From Triparma columacea (lineage: Eukaryota > Sar > Bolidophyceae > Parmales > Triparmaceae): a stretch of DNA of 64,000 nucleotides. The notes under the pieces are model-generated. The model did no database searches and was not told the origin of the DNA. It saw nothing but the letters and a program-made list of their open reading frames with translations. The stretch is from positions 4,886-68,885 of the forward strand of contig BRYA01000072.1 in the NCBI GenBank assembly GCA_030267965.1, read 5' to 3'. Below, piece by piece: positions 9,801 through 20,534 of the stretch; position 1 is the first letter of the stretch; each line of letters opens with the position of its first letter. A program made the translations under genes and the position numbers.

Positions 9801-12800
9801 TCATCCGAAGAACAAACTGTTTCGTTTCTGCTGCTGGTTAAGTTCTCTTGCCAATCGCGCAAATTCTGATGACTGATTTGCGAGGGCCTCCGTCTTCTCG
9901 CTCAACTGAGAAAGCTTCTCCCCTCGCTCATTCAAGCGATCTCGAGCCTCGGCGGCAGCCGCCGCGGCGCCCTCCACTTTTCTTGTTGAAGAAGAGACGT
10001 CGCCCTTGCTTGTGCTATCCCTTTCCTCTCCATTAAAAAAATCCCCTACTCCTTTGACAGCGGCGATAATCGACTGGCGATGCTTCCCAAAGAGTTCGGT
10101 GCGGTTTGCATTTTCGTCTGCCTGAGAGGTAACCCGCCGGCTGGAGGCAGCATTCCTTCTCGCAGATTCCTCCTCCTCCATTTCTCGTAAGACCCTCTTT
10201 TCCCTTTGCTTCCTTTCCCTCTCTTTCCTCTCGAGGACCCTCTTCCCGTGTTCCATGACGACAACATACATTCCGTTGCTGACCCTCACTTCTTCGCCGT
10301 CGATGATGACCCTTTTCTGGCTGCAATCGTCGCACACCCAAGCCTTCGAGACATTGCAGAGGTGTTTGCGGGTCGATATTAGTCCAAACTTTGCCCTACA
10401 TATGGAGCACGTGGGAGGAGATTTGATTGTGGACTATGCGTGGGAAATATGGGGAAATTGTGAGCAGGTGAGATGAGAGAGAAAAATAAGGAAGTTATAA
10501 GGGCTCGCAAAATCTCACCTTCTCTTTGTCATTGACCTTGACCACCCCTGCCATGAAACATTCGACGTTTTCGTGTTTATTCCAGGCCTGTATGCTGTCG
10601 TGGATTCTTTCTGCTGTGCCGAGGAGGTTGATGTTTGTGTCGGATGCAAAATGGGAAGGGTTTGAGGGATGATTCAAGCGTGCTCCGCTAGAGAAGAGAA
10701 GGTTGGAAAGGCTGAGGACCACTGAGCGCATCTCTTCAATGTCCCTGGAGTCCAAATCAGCATTGAGGGGGTGAGCTTGCTGACCCTTGGCCAAGCGCTC
10801 GTTCATGTCGCCAACCAGCTTGGCAATTTGGGAGAGAATAGAAATGGCAGGGGTGGCCTGGTTGGCAGCTGGAGAGACGTAGTTCGGGTCGAACCCCTTC
10901 TCGATTAGAAATGCTGTAAACTTTAGGTAGGGATTGGCGTCGTTTCCAGGGGGGGGGCACTTTTCGCCAAGATCTGGGCGGGGAGGGAGAAGTTGGACGC
11001 GCAAGTAAGCCAGCAAGTACTTTGACGTGTTCACATAGAAACTCCATTGCCTCTCCTCAAACGTCGTCTCACCTTCCCAGTCGGAATCGTCGTCGTCTTC
11101 CTCCTCCCAGTCGTCCCATTCTCCCCACTTTCCATGCTCTATGACGTGCTTCAGGTGGAGAAGGGTTTGGACAATAGGAGGGGAGGAACATGCGTCGTCA
11201 GGTAGGGAGGGGTTTTCGATGTACGTCAAGGTATTGAGGGCAATCTTGGCTTGAGAGAAGCTTTCTGCAAGGAGAAAAACGAATAGCGAGGCAGCGAGGT
11301 TACTATGAGCAATAAATCGTCGCTGCGCTTCATCTCACACTCAACTATCCACCTCACTTCCTCACTCTACTTTTCTTTCGCTCCTTCTCCCTTTTCTCAC
11401 CTTTCCAGATGAGGTCTTTGGTGATGCTGTAGTCGACTGTGAAACCACCTTCATAGGCTGTCCTAACGAAACGAGAGAGCTTGGGGGCGGGAACGTCTGA
11501 AGTAAGAAGTGCTGTTTTTATGGGGTTGCGAACTTTCGCAGAAAAACACTTGGTAAGCTGGAAACCCTGCCAATTCATGAGGACCTCGAGAAAAAGCCAT
11601 TCTGCGGGGGGGGGGGACGAACGAAGCGACGAACGAGAAATTTTAGTTGTAGAGTTTGCTTTGAGGTTGATACTTTCGGCTGTTCTCACCTCCCCTCAGG
11701 GCAATCACATCCAAGATAGATATGCCATTCTTATCGTCGATGATGAAGGTAGTCGTAATTGCGGGGTTCTGCACTAGGGCCTCTGTAAAGAATGCCTTGT
11801 TGGACGAAAGGACGGAATAGTGCAGGGGTGTGAGGTTGAACTGATCGTACTCGGTTGCCTTAAGGAGGCTGAAAGGCGCGTTTGAAGTTTTCCTCTTGAC
11901 AGCGTCACTGAAAGGGGTGCCAGAAACTAATTGGTGCGCTGTTAGTCCGGGGAGAGATTTGGACTGGGAGAGAGTCACGGACTCATGAGTTGGGGTTTGG
12001 TAGTTGGGGAGGGAGTGGCTGTTGAATATCCCAGATGAAAGGAGCTGCGAAGGAGGGGCAAAGCGACAACCGAAGACAAAGGATTGCGTTAGTGTCCAGG
12101 ATTGTAGATGTCCGTTGGTTGCACTTTTTGCTCGTTCGTGCTCACCTCGCTCCAAGTTAGAGAGGAAGAGCTAGAGTCGGAGGAACGATTCAGTACAGAA
12201 GACACGGACTGGGAGAGAGAGGGAGTAATGTGGATCGAGGAGAGGGGAGAGGTTAGGGTGAAGGTCTGCGTTTGTGACGAAGGGAGAGAGAGCTGGAGGG
12301 TTTGCAGGTGAAGGGATTGCTGCACGAGCCAGATACGGGAGACGTTCAGCGGGGAGGACTCGGGAGGGATATAGTGGACGAGTTCCTGCTTGTTGTGCGG
12401 ACGACGCATGATGAGAAGAACATCTGGGTTGGAAAATAGGACGAGGTAGACGGGGGTAGACTCTGGGTTGTCGAGAAATTTATCGATGAAGTTGGTTTTT
12501 GCCTGCGTCGACGAGCGAGCGAAGCGAAGAGCGCGATGAATTAGCTGCTTGATAAGAATTAATTTAGCGGAGCGCAGCTTTTTCACCTTGTCCACGGGGA
12601 TGGATGCCGCCCCGTGCTTCACCAGAGTCCGCTTGGTGCATGCAGATTGGAACTCCTCCGTTGTCTTGTAGGGGGAAATCGCGAGGTTCTGGGTAGGCGT
12701 TAGGGGATAGAAAACATAGCCCCCGATCTCCTTGGCCTCGGCGTCTTGCGGAGACAAAGGGGACGGGGGGGTAGGTGGGGAAGGGGAGGCGGAGGTAGAC

Positions 12801-13865
12801 TGAGACTGGGGAGGGATTGGCTGAGGGGGGGGGGACTGTGGCGGAAGAGGAGCGGGGTGGAAGTGGAGCGGGGTGGACGTGGAGCAGGGTGGAACAAAAC
12901 GATGACGGAAGGAGGTTAGAATTGTTTCGTCGTACCCATACTGTAGTAATGTCTTCTCGGCACTCCTTTCTCTTTCGTCTTTGCCCATTCTCACCTCATT
13001 ACTCAGCCCCCCACTCTTGAGCACAACAACCTGGACGTCCGTAACGCGGTCCTTTAAGAAACGAATCAACTTGGACCAGACAACGTCACCACAGCCACTG
13101 CCCCAAGGCTCAAGACCGTGCACAGAAAGAATGATGTCGCCAGCCTCAAGGGGTGGGGAAGCAGGACTTATGGGAGCAAACAAGGAGGCGGCGTCCGGGC
13201 TGCTAGTGCGGGAGGTCGACTCAATAACCACTCGGCCCTCAGTGCTGCGAGTGGTGGGGAAGGTTAGGGGGAAGAAGGAGCAAGGAGGAATGGAGAGAAA
13301 AGGGTGGCAGAATGATAAATATTGCTCTCTGCCGTTCTTACCTACGAACCAGCTTCACACCCATTGTACCCAAGCCCAGAGTGTAAGTTATGACGGGTTT
13401 TTCTGATCTCTCAAGCACAGGAGTAGATGGGAACACCTGGGTGTACACGTTGGGGTGGGGGCCACCAGGGATGGGGGGAGAGGATCCCGGATCAGGAGAG
13501 GACAGAGGGGGGCTTAGGATCGAAGCGATAGCAGTGTCCGTGCTGACATCCAACGCAGAGACATCATCCACATTCAGAGCATCAAGCTGTTCAGAAAGTC
13601 TCTGCTCCTCTTCCACAGAGAACTCCTCGGGGGGGGAGCTGCTGGGGGCAGCAATATTCAGGGGGGAGCCCTCGGAGTCAGGTGAGCATAAGGGGGAACT
13701 TAGAATCGATGCGATTGCAGTATCGGTGGAGAGGTCCATTGAATTCACTTCTTCATGCCCCTGGGGTGGAAGCTGCGGAATCTTAGGGTCGGTTTCAATA
13801 CCACTCGTCAAAATATCGCTAATCAGTCCGTCCACAGAACTCATTGAAGCATTTGGATCTGTCAT
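9801..13865 (-). CDS. PDZ-ankyrin-FYVE-like scaffold protein, six exons
   Basis: Exons 13865-13342, 13244-12146, 12044-11690, 11601-11401, 11264-10519 and 10433-9801; all five junctions agree in phase, giving 1185 aa. Order: acidic Ser/Pro-rich N-terminus (1-160); a PDZ domain formed across the first intron, with a GLGTMGV carboxylate-binding loop and EAGDIILSVHG; a Pro-rich linker; a region that reads like a PH-type barrel (VYLVLFSNPDVLLIMRR); ankyrin-like helices including FNLTPLHYSVL and DKNGISILDVIALRGE; an acidic tract; then from about residue 980 a FYVE-like zinc finger, CSIC...RKHLCNVSKAWVCDDC. The position usually held by the fourth FYVE ligand is Ser. A charged coiled coil and a SNARE-like heptad tail follow. 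It is probably a membrane-trafficking scaffold, by inference. Its stop is 63 bp from the TPGS2-like stop. Confidence 0.72.
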
Positions 13866-14772
13866 TGCACAGAATTTGGAACTCGAGGTAGTGGGAAAAT
13901 GGGGGGAATTAATGAATTGATGCTTTGAGGAGCGGTGATAGAGATAACAGATTAACTAAGGGGGGTAAAGCGGGACGTCTGGGAGCTTGTTTGATATAGT
14001 CTCCGCGGGAAGAGCGTTACTTTGCCACAATTTTGATGAATTTATTCAAAATTTCAATTTTGACGAAGATCTCATTATATTTACCTCTTTAAAATGTTCA
14101 ATATTAGATTTCAAAATATTTAAATTGATTTCTCAGGACATTATTTTCAAATAAGCTTAAGGAGTCACCACAAATAATATTTTTTCGAATTATATTGGCT
14201 TGCGTTATAAAGTCTTTGGATGTATTAAATATATATGCGATTGTGATTTTAAAAAAACCACTGTTGCAAATGACAAATAAAAAATAAAAAAATTCTTCAC
14301 ATAAATTCTTATAATTCAATTGTAATATTTAACTTTATATCAATCAATAATTGATTAGTATTTCATCATTCAAACTTTCAATATAAAATTTAAGTGTGAA
14401 GTCCAACTTTTTTTTCTTTTTTTGAAAATTTTTCCCCTACGTTTTCGTAGGAGATAGTAGCGTAACTCCTGGTATGGAATTTCGGTTCAACGATAGTGTA
14501 TGGAGATAGTAGCGTAACTCCTGGTATGGAAATTCAGTCCAAAGATTGTATATTCAATGACCGACAAAGGACCGACAAAGACCGACCAACACACCAGGAA
14601 CCCTGACCCAAACAACTACTATTTCTCAAAAATAAATATTCTTGCAAGCCTCTACGATCGACAATCTACCCACGTCGTCCATTCTTCTCGGTTCTCTGCT
14701 CCTCTAACCCCAGTACTCTGTTACTAGAGACGTTTGCCCTTTCAAATCCAACCACATCCCGGGAACAGCCCC
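13866..14772. other. Intergenic region with an AT-rich island
   Basis: Bases about 14030-14440 are strongly AT-rich, with A and T runs and almost no GC clusters, unlike the GC-balanced flanks. The longest open frame in it (minus strand, 14104-14319) has no recognisable domain. The island is followed by two 30-bp direct repeats and a short GACCGACAAAG repeat (about 14561-14586). It could be a decayed mobile element or an organelle-DNA insertion; I cannot decide from the sequence. Confidence 0.5.
14450..14531. repeat. 30-bp direct repeat pair
   Basis: Two identical 30-bp copies begin at 14450 and 14502 (52-bp spacing), starting GGAGATAGTAGCG and ending CTGGTATGGAA. They lie between the AT-rich island and the sphingomyelin-synthase-like gene. 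Each copy contains the short inverted pair GGAG...CTCC, so each could form a small hairpin. Confidence 0.85.
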
Positions 14773-15749
14773 ATGAGACGCTCTGAATTTGATCGGGCAG
14801 TACAAGGCGCCATTGATCGCAAGTTAGCTCGCCTTCCGCCGTGGTGGGTTTCCCGTGCGGTACTTGTATTCTTCCTCCAGTTCATCTCAATCTACATCAA
14901 CACCATAGCTTCGAACGTGGCTGTGGTCCGCTGGGGCAACCTCCACAACCTCACTGCAGTTCCTGATGTCATCCACGACACCATCCCTAGGTACAGCAAT
15001 CACTACCTCAACGAATTTCCTCAGCTCGTGCTCTTTTTGGCTGTCTTAACTTATTTTGTTGTTTATGACATTTACGGCTTAGCCTACCCCGCTGGTGGTC
15101 AATACTTGCGTTGGGAATCGTGGTGTCGTTACTTAGAGACCCGCGTATGTATGGATTTGATGCGTGCTTCTACTGTTTGGCTCACTAATATTCCCGACCC
15201 GAATGGCAGGGGTTGCATGGACGGTACGTATCCAAATTTTCCTTCTTGTCTGGTCTTGTACCAAACCTAACCCAAACTACCCCCCCCCCGAATCACTGTG
15301 CAGTCGAGACCTTTGAGATCGAGAACGTTCTCACCACCTTTACATTCCGCAGATGCGGAGACAACATCTTTTCCGGCCATGCTAGCAACCTCATCAGTCT
15401 CTGCATCATAGTCCAAGCATACATATTTAAACTTCCCTGGATCTCCCGCTCGCCGACCCTCTTCTACGCGCTCAGCTTTAGCCTCTGGACCTTGGCTGTG
15501 GGCGAGTGCTTCTACATCGTTGTTGCAAGGCTGCATTACACTGTTGATGTCGTGCTCGCCCTTTTCCTTTGCGTTTCGGTTTGGCTTGCCTACATCCCGA
15601 CTCACTGGGGTAATAAGGAAAAGTTCTTCACCTACTGGCATTGGAAGGACGGACGGTACAGGAGGTATCGGGAGTGGGAAGAAGACGCAGTGCACATGCA
15701 CAAAAAGATGCATGAAGGGGAAGCTGACTCCATCGCAGATCGGCTTTGA
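14773..15749 (+). CDS. Sphingomyelin-synthase-like (PAP2_C) membrane enzyme
   Basis: Exons 14773-15223 and 15304-15749 (phase 1, GTACGT...GCAG), 298 aa. The frame is open upstream, but the first ATG is at 14773. Family members swap the headgroup of phosphatidylcholine, -ethanolamine or -inositol onto ceramide at the Golgi or plasma membrane. Seen: several membrane spans; the D3-type motif RRCGDNIFSGHASN; and the D4-type motif ARLHYTVDVVLALF. Together these give the His-His-Asp triad (SGH, HYT, TVD). The C-terminal tail is cytosolic and charged. Which headgroup is transferred cannot be read; inositolphosphorylceramide or sphingomyelin synthase are both open. Confidence 0.8.
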
Positions 15750-16046
15750 GGAGAATCGCACAACCTCAAACCCCCTACGCCAACCTAAGCATTAAGCGAC
15801 CCTCTGCATAAATACATAAAACCTTGGTTTACAAAATAACTAGCAAACAAGATAACTCTACTCAAGCGCACTGTCCCATCTAACTTACATCTCGGATATA
15901 TCTGTAATAACATCCACCGTAAGGATTCGATCCTTTACCGTTTATTAACTATGCAGCCCTCCGCGTCAATCTGCGTCCTCCGCGTCTCCTCCCGAATTCT
16001 CCATCTCTCCCTCTCTATCCCATCCCTATCCCATCCCTATCCCATC

Positions 16047-17113
16047 CTAAGCAGCGAAAGTATTATTACTCATCCCAGCAACGGAACCGTAGAGATAGGG
16101 CAGACCGCTGTCAGCCCCTCCGTGCCAGGTTTCGACGGAGTCTTCAGATCCAACACTGACGGCGAGGTGGTTCAATATTGTGGAGAGGATGTAGTTGTCA
16201 AAAATACAATAGAGGACAAAGGTGGCGAGCCAGGCGTACTGGAAGTGGCCTGCCAGCTTGAACATGACCTGCAGGGCATGGTTGCAGACCCCGATGAGGC
16301 AAAAGTCATCCTCGTGGGGGGGTTGGTGGTGGGCCTTGTGGTCTTTGACACTGATCATGAAGCCAGCCTTCTGCAGAAACTGCGAAAACTTGCCTGCCCT
16401 GATGTTGTGGGCCTCACGGTGTGAGAATTGGCCGAAATATGCCATGAGAAGCTTCATCGCCATGAAGATGGCCATCATGCGGTTCCTTCCGTAGTCCATG
16501 ACAATCATGTTGGCGGCGAGGATGGGGAAGACAGCGATGTTGAGGTCCCCTATGACGTCCATGAAATCCTTGTCAACAATGTCGGTGGGGATCGCGTGGT
16601 GCCACTGGAACTCGAGCGCGGCCTGACCAATTAATGGCAACTTAATGTTCCTAGGATCGTCCAAAGCCACATGGAGGATGCCAGAAAAGAAGTCATAGTT
16701 GAGGTACGACATAGCTGTGGATGGGTCGGTTGGAAAGGGATAGCGGTTGGATCGGGATGAGGTGTGAGGCGAGGAAATATAAATAAACTTCCCCGCAAGA
16801 GTAAATTTCATCAACTAATTCTCTTCTCACCTGCTGCCACAGCAAAGTACGGAAGAGGGAGGTTCATTTCGTTGGCCTGATAGATGATAACAAGGATCGC
16901 ACCAGCAATAATCAGGTAAGTAGGGAATCTAGGACGGGAAACATATATCGGACGACCAGCCCAGACGCCATCGAACTTGTAATCCAACACCCTCTTGTAA
17001 GTCACATCGAGTTCCTCTCCTTCTTTGCACAAATCAACTGCCTGCTGGGTCTTCTTTTCGACCCTAAGATTAAGCTGCCGGATTGCTTCTTCGCCGCTAA
17101 ATCTCTTGCCCAT
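16047..17113 (-). CDS. Kua/FAD4/TMEM189-type lipid desaturase
   Basis: Exons 17113-16831 and 16714-16047 (phase 1, GTGAGA...ACAG), 316 aa. The family uses a di-iron centre to desaturate lipid chains: plasmanylethanolamine desaturase in animals and CarF in bacteria, FAD4 palmitate trans-3-desaturation in plastids. Seen: a hydrophilic N-terminus, a membrane span PTYLIIAGAILVIIYQANEM, then the His clusters GILHVALDD, EFQWHHAIPTD, FSHREAH and KDHKAHHQPPHEDDFCLIG in family order. There is no clear plastid signal at the start, which slightly favours an ER enzyme of the TMEM189 kind; substrate is unresolved. Confidence 0.83.
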
Positions 17114-17379
17114 CTTGTAAAATTTCTTAACTAGCAGAGGGCCAAGAAGTCACAGGGAACTCGGCCAACACCTTGAATTGTGTGGAGGTGTGGGCAAAAT
17201 TTCAAAGAATCAGCGAATCCGGAGGTGGAGTGAAAGGCACTTTTAGGGGAAAAAAAACTAAACTAACACCCGAAAACGCAACCAAACACCGAAAACGAAG
17301 GGATAAACCAATACAATCACCCCCAAACCCGCTCCACAGCTACTTCACTCAAGCAAGTATTCCTCGCTAAACAAAAGTG

Positions 17380-18246
17380 ATGCTCCTCCCCATCCTCCTG
17401 ACTCTCCTCCCCCCGTCTCCATACATCAAATTTTACTCGCTATCGGACGTTTTCCCTTCGGAGTTGACGAATGGGGAGTGTTTGAGCACGGTATGGGATA
17501 CAGAAGAAGAGTTCAGGGGGAAGGTGAGGTGAGACTGGAGAGAGAGAGAGAGAGACAATCTTTACAACGCCTCCATCACCCCTCTACTCCCCCCTTCCTC
17601 ACCCCTTCCTACCCTCCCCATTACCCCTAGATTGGCAACCCGCAAGTCACTCTTCAACCCACCCCCGAACCCCCCCGAGGATGCTCCCAAAGAAAACAAG
17701 GATAAGTTCAAGAGGCGCTTAATGGCGCTCAAGATGGTGCAGATGGATCTCTCCTCAACTGCGAACGGATGCTGGGACACTGACAGTTGCGTTCATCTTG
17801 ATGCTGTCTTTGCAGACCGAGGCTACAGCCTCAAGGGTTCTCACTTCATTACCGAGTTGGGCAATCTGATGACCACGGCATTCCCTGACTCTTCGTCAAT
17901 CTCCCCGAACTACAGCTGGCTTGATATCGCAACCCACTACACTCGACCCCAGCCTTATTCTTGGCATGCTGACTCAGCGGTACCCTGCCAAGACACCGTC
18001 ATGCTTGGCTTTCCAAAAGTGAACAATTACGTAGGTTCCGATGTCTTTTCTCATATTGCTTTGCAAACACCTCCCCAAGGCGACGGAAGCTCCCCTGTGG
18101 TTGTAGAGACCGACAAGATAGACCCCAGCACCATATACAAGCCTGTCTATTCCAAACGAAATGAAATTCTCGTCTATAGAGACAGCGAGGTCCTCCACAC
18201 GGCCCCTGACAAGACGCACCGAGATGGAGTTTGGAGGTTCATATAG
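17380..18246 (+). CDS. Secreted 2OG-Fe(II) oxygenase-like protein
   Basis: Exons 17380-17528 and 17631-18246, 254 aa. Exon 1 encodes a signal peptide (MLLPILLTLLPPSPYIKFYS). The exon ends with two overlapping donors, GTGAG at 17524 and at 17529; only the second keeps the frame with exon 2. The second exon has a plausible facial triad: HAD in YSWHADSAV, then a distal His in EVLHTAP, followed by Arg in RDGVWRFI, the layout of prolyl-hydroxylase-type enzymes. The overall sequence is divergent and I cannot name a subfamily. It would act in the secretory pathway, on unknown substrates. Convergent with MnmA, 77 bp between stops. Confidence 0.55.
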
Positions 18247-18323
18247 TACCAAAGTCCAAAGTAGAGACAAAGTTGTTGTTGTATTTATTGTCGTGATTAA
18301 ATTTATTTCCCTCCCCTCCACAC

Positions 18324-20263
18324 TCATTCGCCGATAACGCAACTTCCCACGCACCCCCCTTCATCATCATAGAAGGCAATGTACTGCCCAGGAGCCAGCC
18401 CACCATCCTTCTCATTCAGAAAAACCTTCCCCCTCCCCCCCCCAACTTCCTCCACCCTCCCCTTTGCTAATTTGGGCCCGTGCCTTATCTTCATATCCCA
18501 CTTGCCCTCCTTCCCTCCCACATCCTCCCTCCACTTGAGCTCCTCCACCACGACTACCTTTCTGACTTCCTCAAATTTCTCGTACTCATTACTGACAAAG
18601 AGCCGGTTGTCCTTGACATTCTTCTTCACCACATACCACGGTCCCTTGCTGTTCACCTTGACGTCAAGGACGCTTCCCAGCCCCTTCCTTTGCCCGACCG
18701 TGTGGAACCACAGCCCGTTGTGCCGACCGACGACCTCCCCGCTGGCTGCGTTCAAAACCTCCCCTGGGTTTTCTCCCAGGTACGCCCCGATGAAGGCGTC
18801 GAACTTTACCTTCCCGAGAAAGCACAAGCCCTGACTATCGGGCCTGTCCCTGTTGGGGAGGTCGAACTTTTTCGCCAGCTCCCTAACCTGGCTCTTCTCG
18901 AGCCCGCCCACTGGGAACTGGACACCCTCCAGTACATCCTTCGAAAGGCCGCAAAGGAAGTAAGACTGGTCTTTCACTTCGTCCACACCCCTAATCAACC
19001 TCCCACCGCCGCCCACCTGCGCATAGTGTCCGCTCGCCACAACGTCAAAGCCCCTCTTGGAAATCTCATCCAAAAACACCCCGAACTTTACCCTTGAATT
19101 GCACATTATGTCAGGGTTCGGCGTCCTGCCCTTTCTCGCTTCCTCTACCGTATACCCCACGACCCGTTCATGGTACTGCAAGGAGGACAACGGTTGGGTA
19201 GGAGTTAGGGGAGGAGCGTAGCCGAAGGCTCATGAGCTGGCTATAAAAGTAGTCCCGTCAATTGTCGTCGCCTCTCCACCCTCCCCCCCGCACTCACCTC
19301 CTCCATCAAACTGATAACTTCCAATTCCACCCCCGCCCTGTCGCATACATCTCTGCAAATCTTCAGGTCATCCTCCCACGGGCACTCACTGAGGTGTGCG
19401 AGCTCGTCCTGCAGCCAGATCTTGAGGTAGAATGCCGTCACCTTGTAGCCCTTCTCCTTCATCAGGTGAAGGGCCACACTGCTATCCACGCCCCCGCTCA
19501 GCAGGAGCGCGCAAGTTGGTTTGCCTTCCCCCCCCNNNNNNNNNNNNNNNNNNNNNNNNNNNNNNNNNNNNNNNNNNNNNNNNNNNNNNNNNNNNNNNNC
19601 GGCCTTGTAAATTTCGCTCCCCCCCTCCACCACCTCAACCTCTGTCTTCCCCTCCCTGTGAAGGCTCCTTCTGACCCTCTCCCTCCCCCCCTCCATCTCT
19701 TTCCTCGTCGTTACGACATAGTGGCACCTTGGTTCCCCCCCCCCCACGACCTCCCTCAAAACCTTGAGCGCGTCTATGGTGATCTCTTGCCTGTAACCCT
19801 CCTCCAACTCGTTGCAGTAAACATTGGGCAGAATGGGGACGGGCATACCATCCAGAGATACCATGGCGGACAAGAGCTCCTTCTGGGACAGACCATCCAA
19901 GAGAGCGTTCACTTCATCAATATTATTTGAGGGGTGAGGGAGCTCAGGAGATTGAGCTGCTGCCAAGAGTGAAGTGGGTTGATGGGATGGAGTGAAAGGT
20001 GGGGTGAAAGGTGGAGTGGATGATGGAGTGGACGATGGAGTGAAAGGTGGAGTGGATGATGGAGTGGACGATGGAGTGAAAGGTGGAGTGGATGATGGAG
20101 TGGACAATGGAGTGAAAGGTGGAGTGAAAGGTCGAGTGAACGATGGAGAAAAAGATGGAGAGAACGATGATACTGAAGGGACAAATGAAGAAAGAAATGA
20201 AGAAAGAAATGAAGAAACGAAGAACGAAATGAACACACAGTAATACCGATAGATCATCGACAT
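18324..20263 (-). CDS. MNMA: tRNA-specific 2-thiouridylase MnmA (TRMU)
   Basis: Exons 20263-19298 and 19175-18324 (phase 0, GTGAGT...GCAG), about 605 aa including codons hidden by a 64-N gap. MnmA adds sulfur at C2 of the wobble uridine of Lys, Glu and Gln tRNAs, in mitochondria or plastids. Seen: PP-loop SGGVDSS; GRTPNPDIMCN with the first catalytic Cys; DQSYFLCGL; DSQGLCFLG with the second catalytic Cys; then the C-terminal beta domain. The N-terminus is about 230 residues longer than bacterial MnmA. It begins with a hydrophobic stretch and a Ser/Thr/Pro repeat region coded by a minisatellite, and could include an organelle signal. The ATG at 20263 is the first in frame. The two sides of the gap are in the same frame. 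Confidence 0.9.
19536..19599. other. Assembly gap (64 N)
   Basis: 64 undetermined bases lie inside the first MnmA exon, next to a C-run (G-run on the coding strand). The reading frame is the same on both sides for this gap length, so the size is consistent with the true coding distance. Confidence 0.95.
19988..20153. repeat. 12/36-bp coding minisatellite in MnmA
   Basis: Tandem 12-bp units (GGAGTGGATGAT, GGAGTGGACGAT, GGAGTGAAAGGT on the plus strand) form about three to four 36-bp higher-order repeats. On the coding minus strand they encode Ser/Thr/Pro/Phe repeats (SSTPPFTP) in the N-terminal extension of MnmA. The unit length is a multiple of three, so copy changes keep the frame. Confidence 0.85.
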
Positions 20264-20534
20264 ATTATCCAAAGTGAGTTGTCAAAAAGTGGCCAAAAAG
20301 TGGCCAAAAAGGCCTTCGACGAGGTGAGAGTGATGTGAGGAGTGCTACTTATTCTCTCTCCTCTCCTCTAATTCGCTTTTATTCTCAATTTAAGAGGTAA
20401 ATTGGAATGCTTGGGTAGATAATCTCGTTAAATATGCTTGTTTTTGTCCGAATAAATGATATGAATGGGTGGTAAAATGATTGAGGGAGATTTGCCTCAA
20501 AAAACAGGAGACTTGAACAAGCTCAAACAACACT

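Noticed and set aside
14104..14319. 71-codon minus-strand frame in the AT-rich island
   Set aside because: Composition-driven; the Phe/Ile/Asn-rich translation resembles no family I know.
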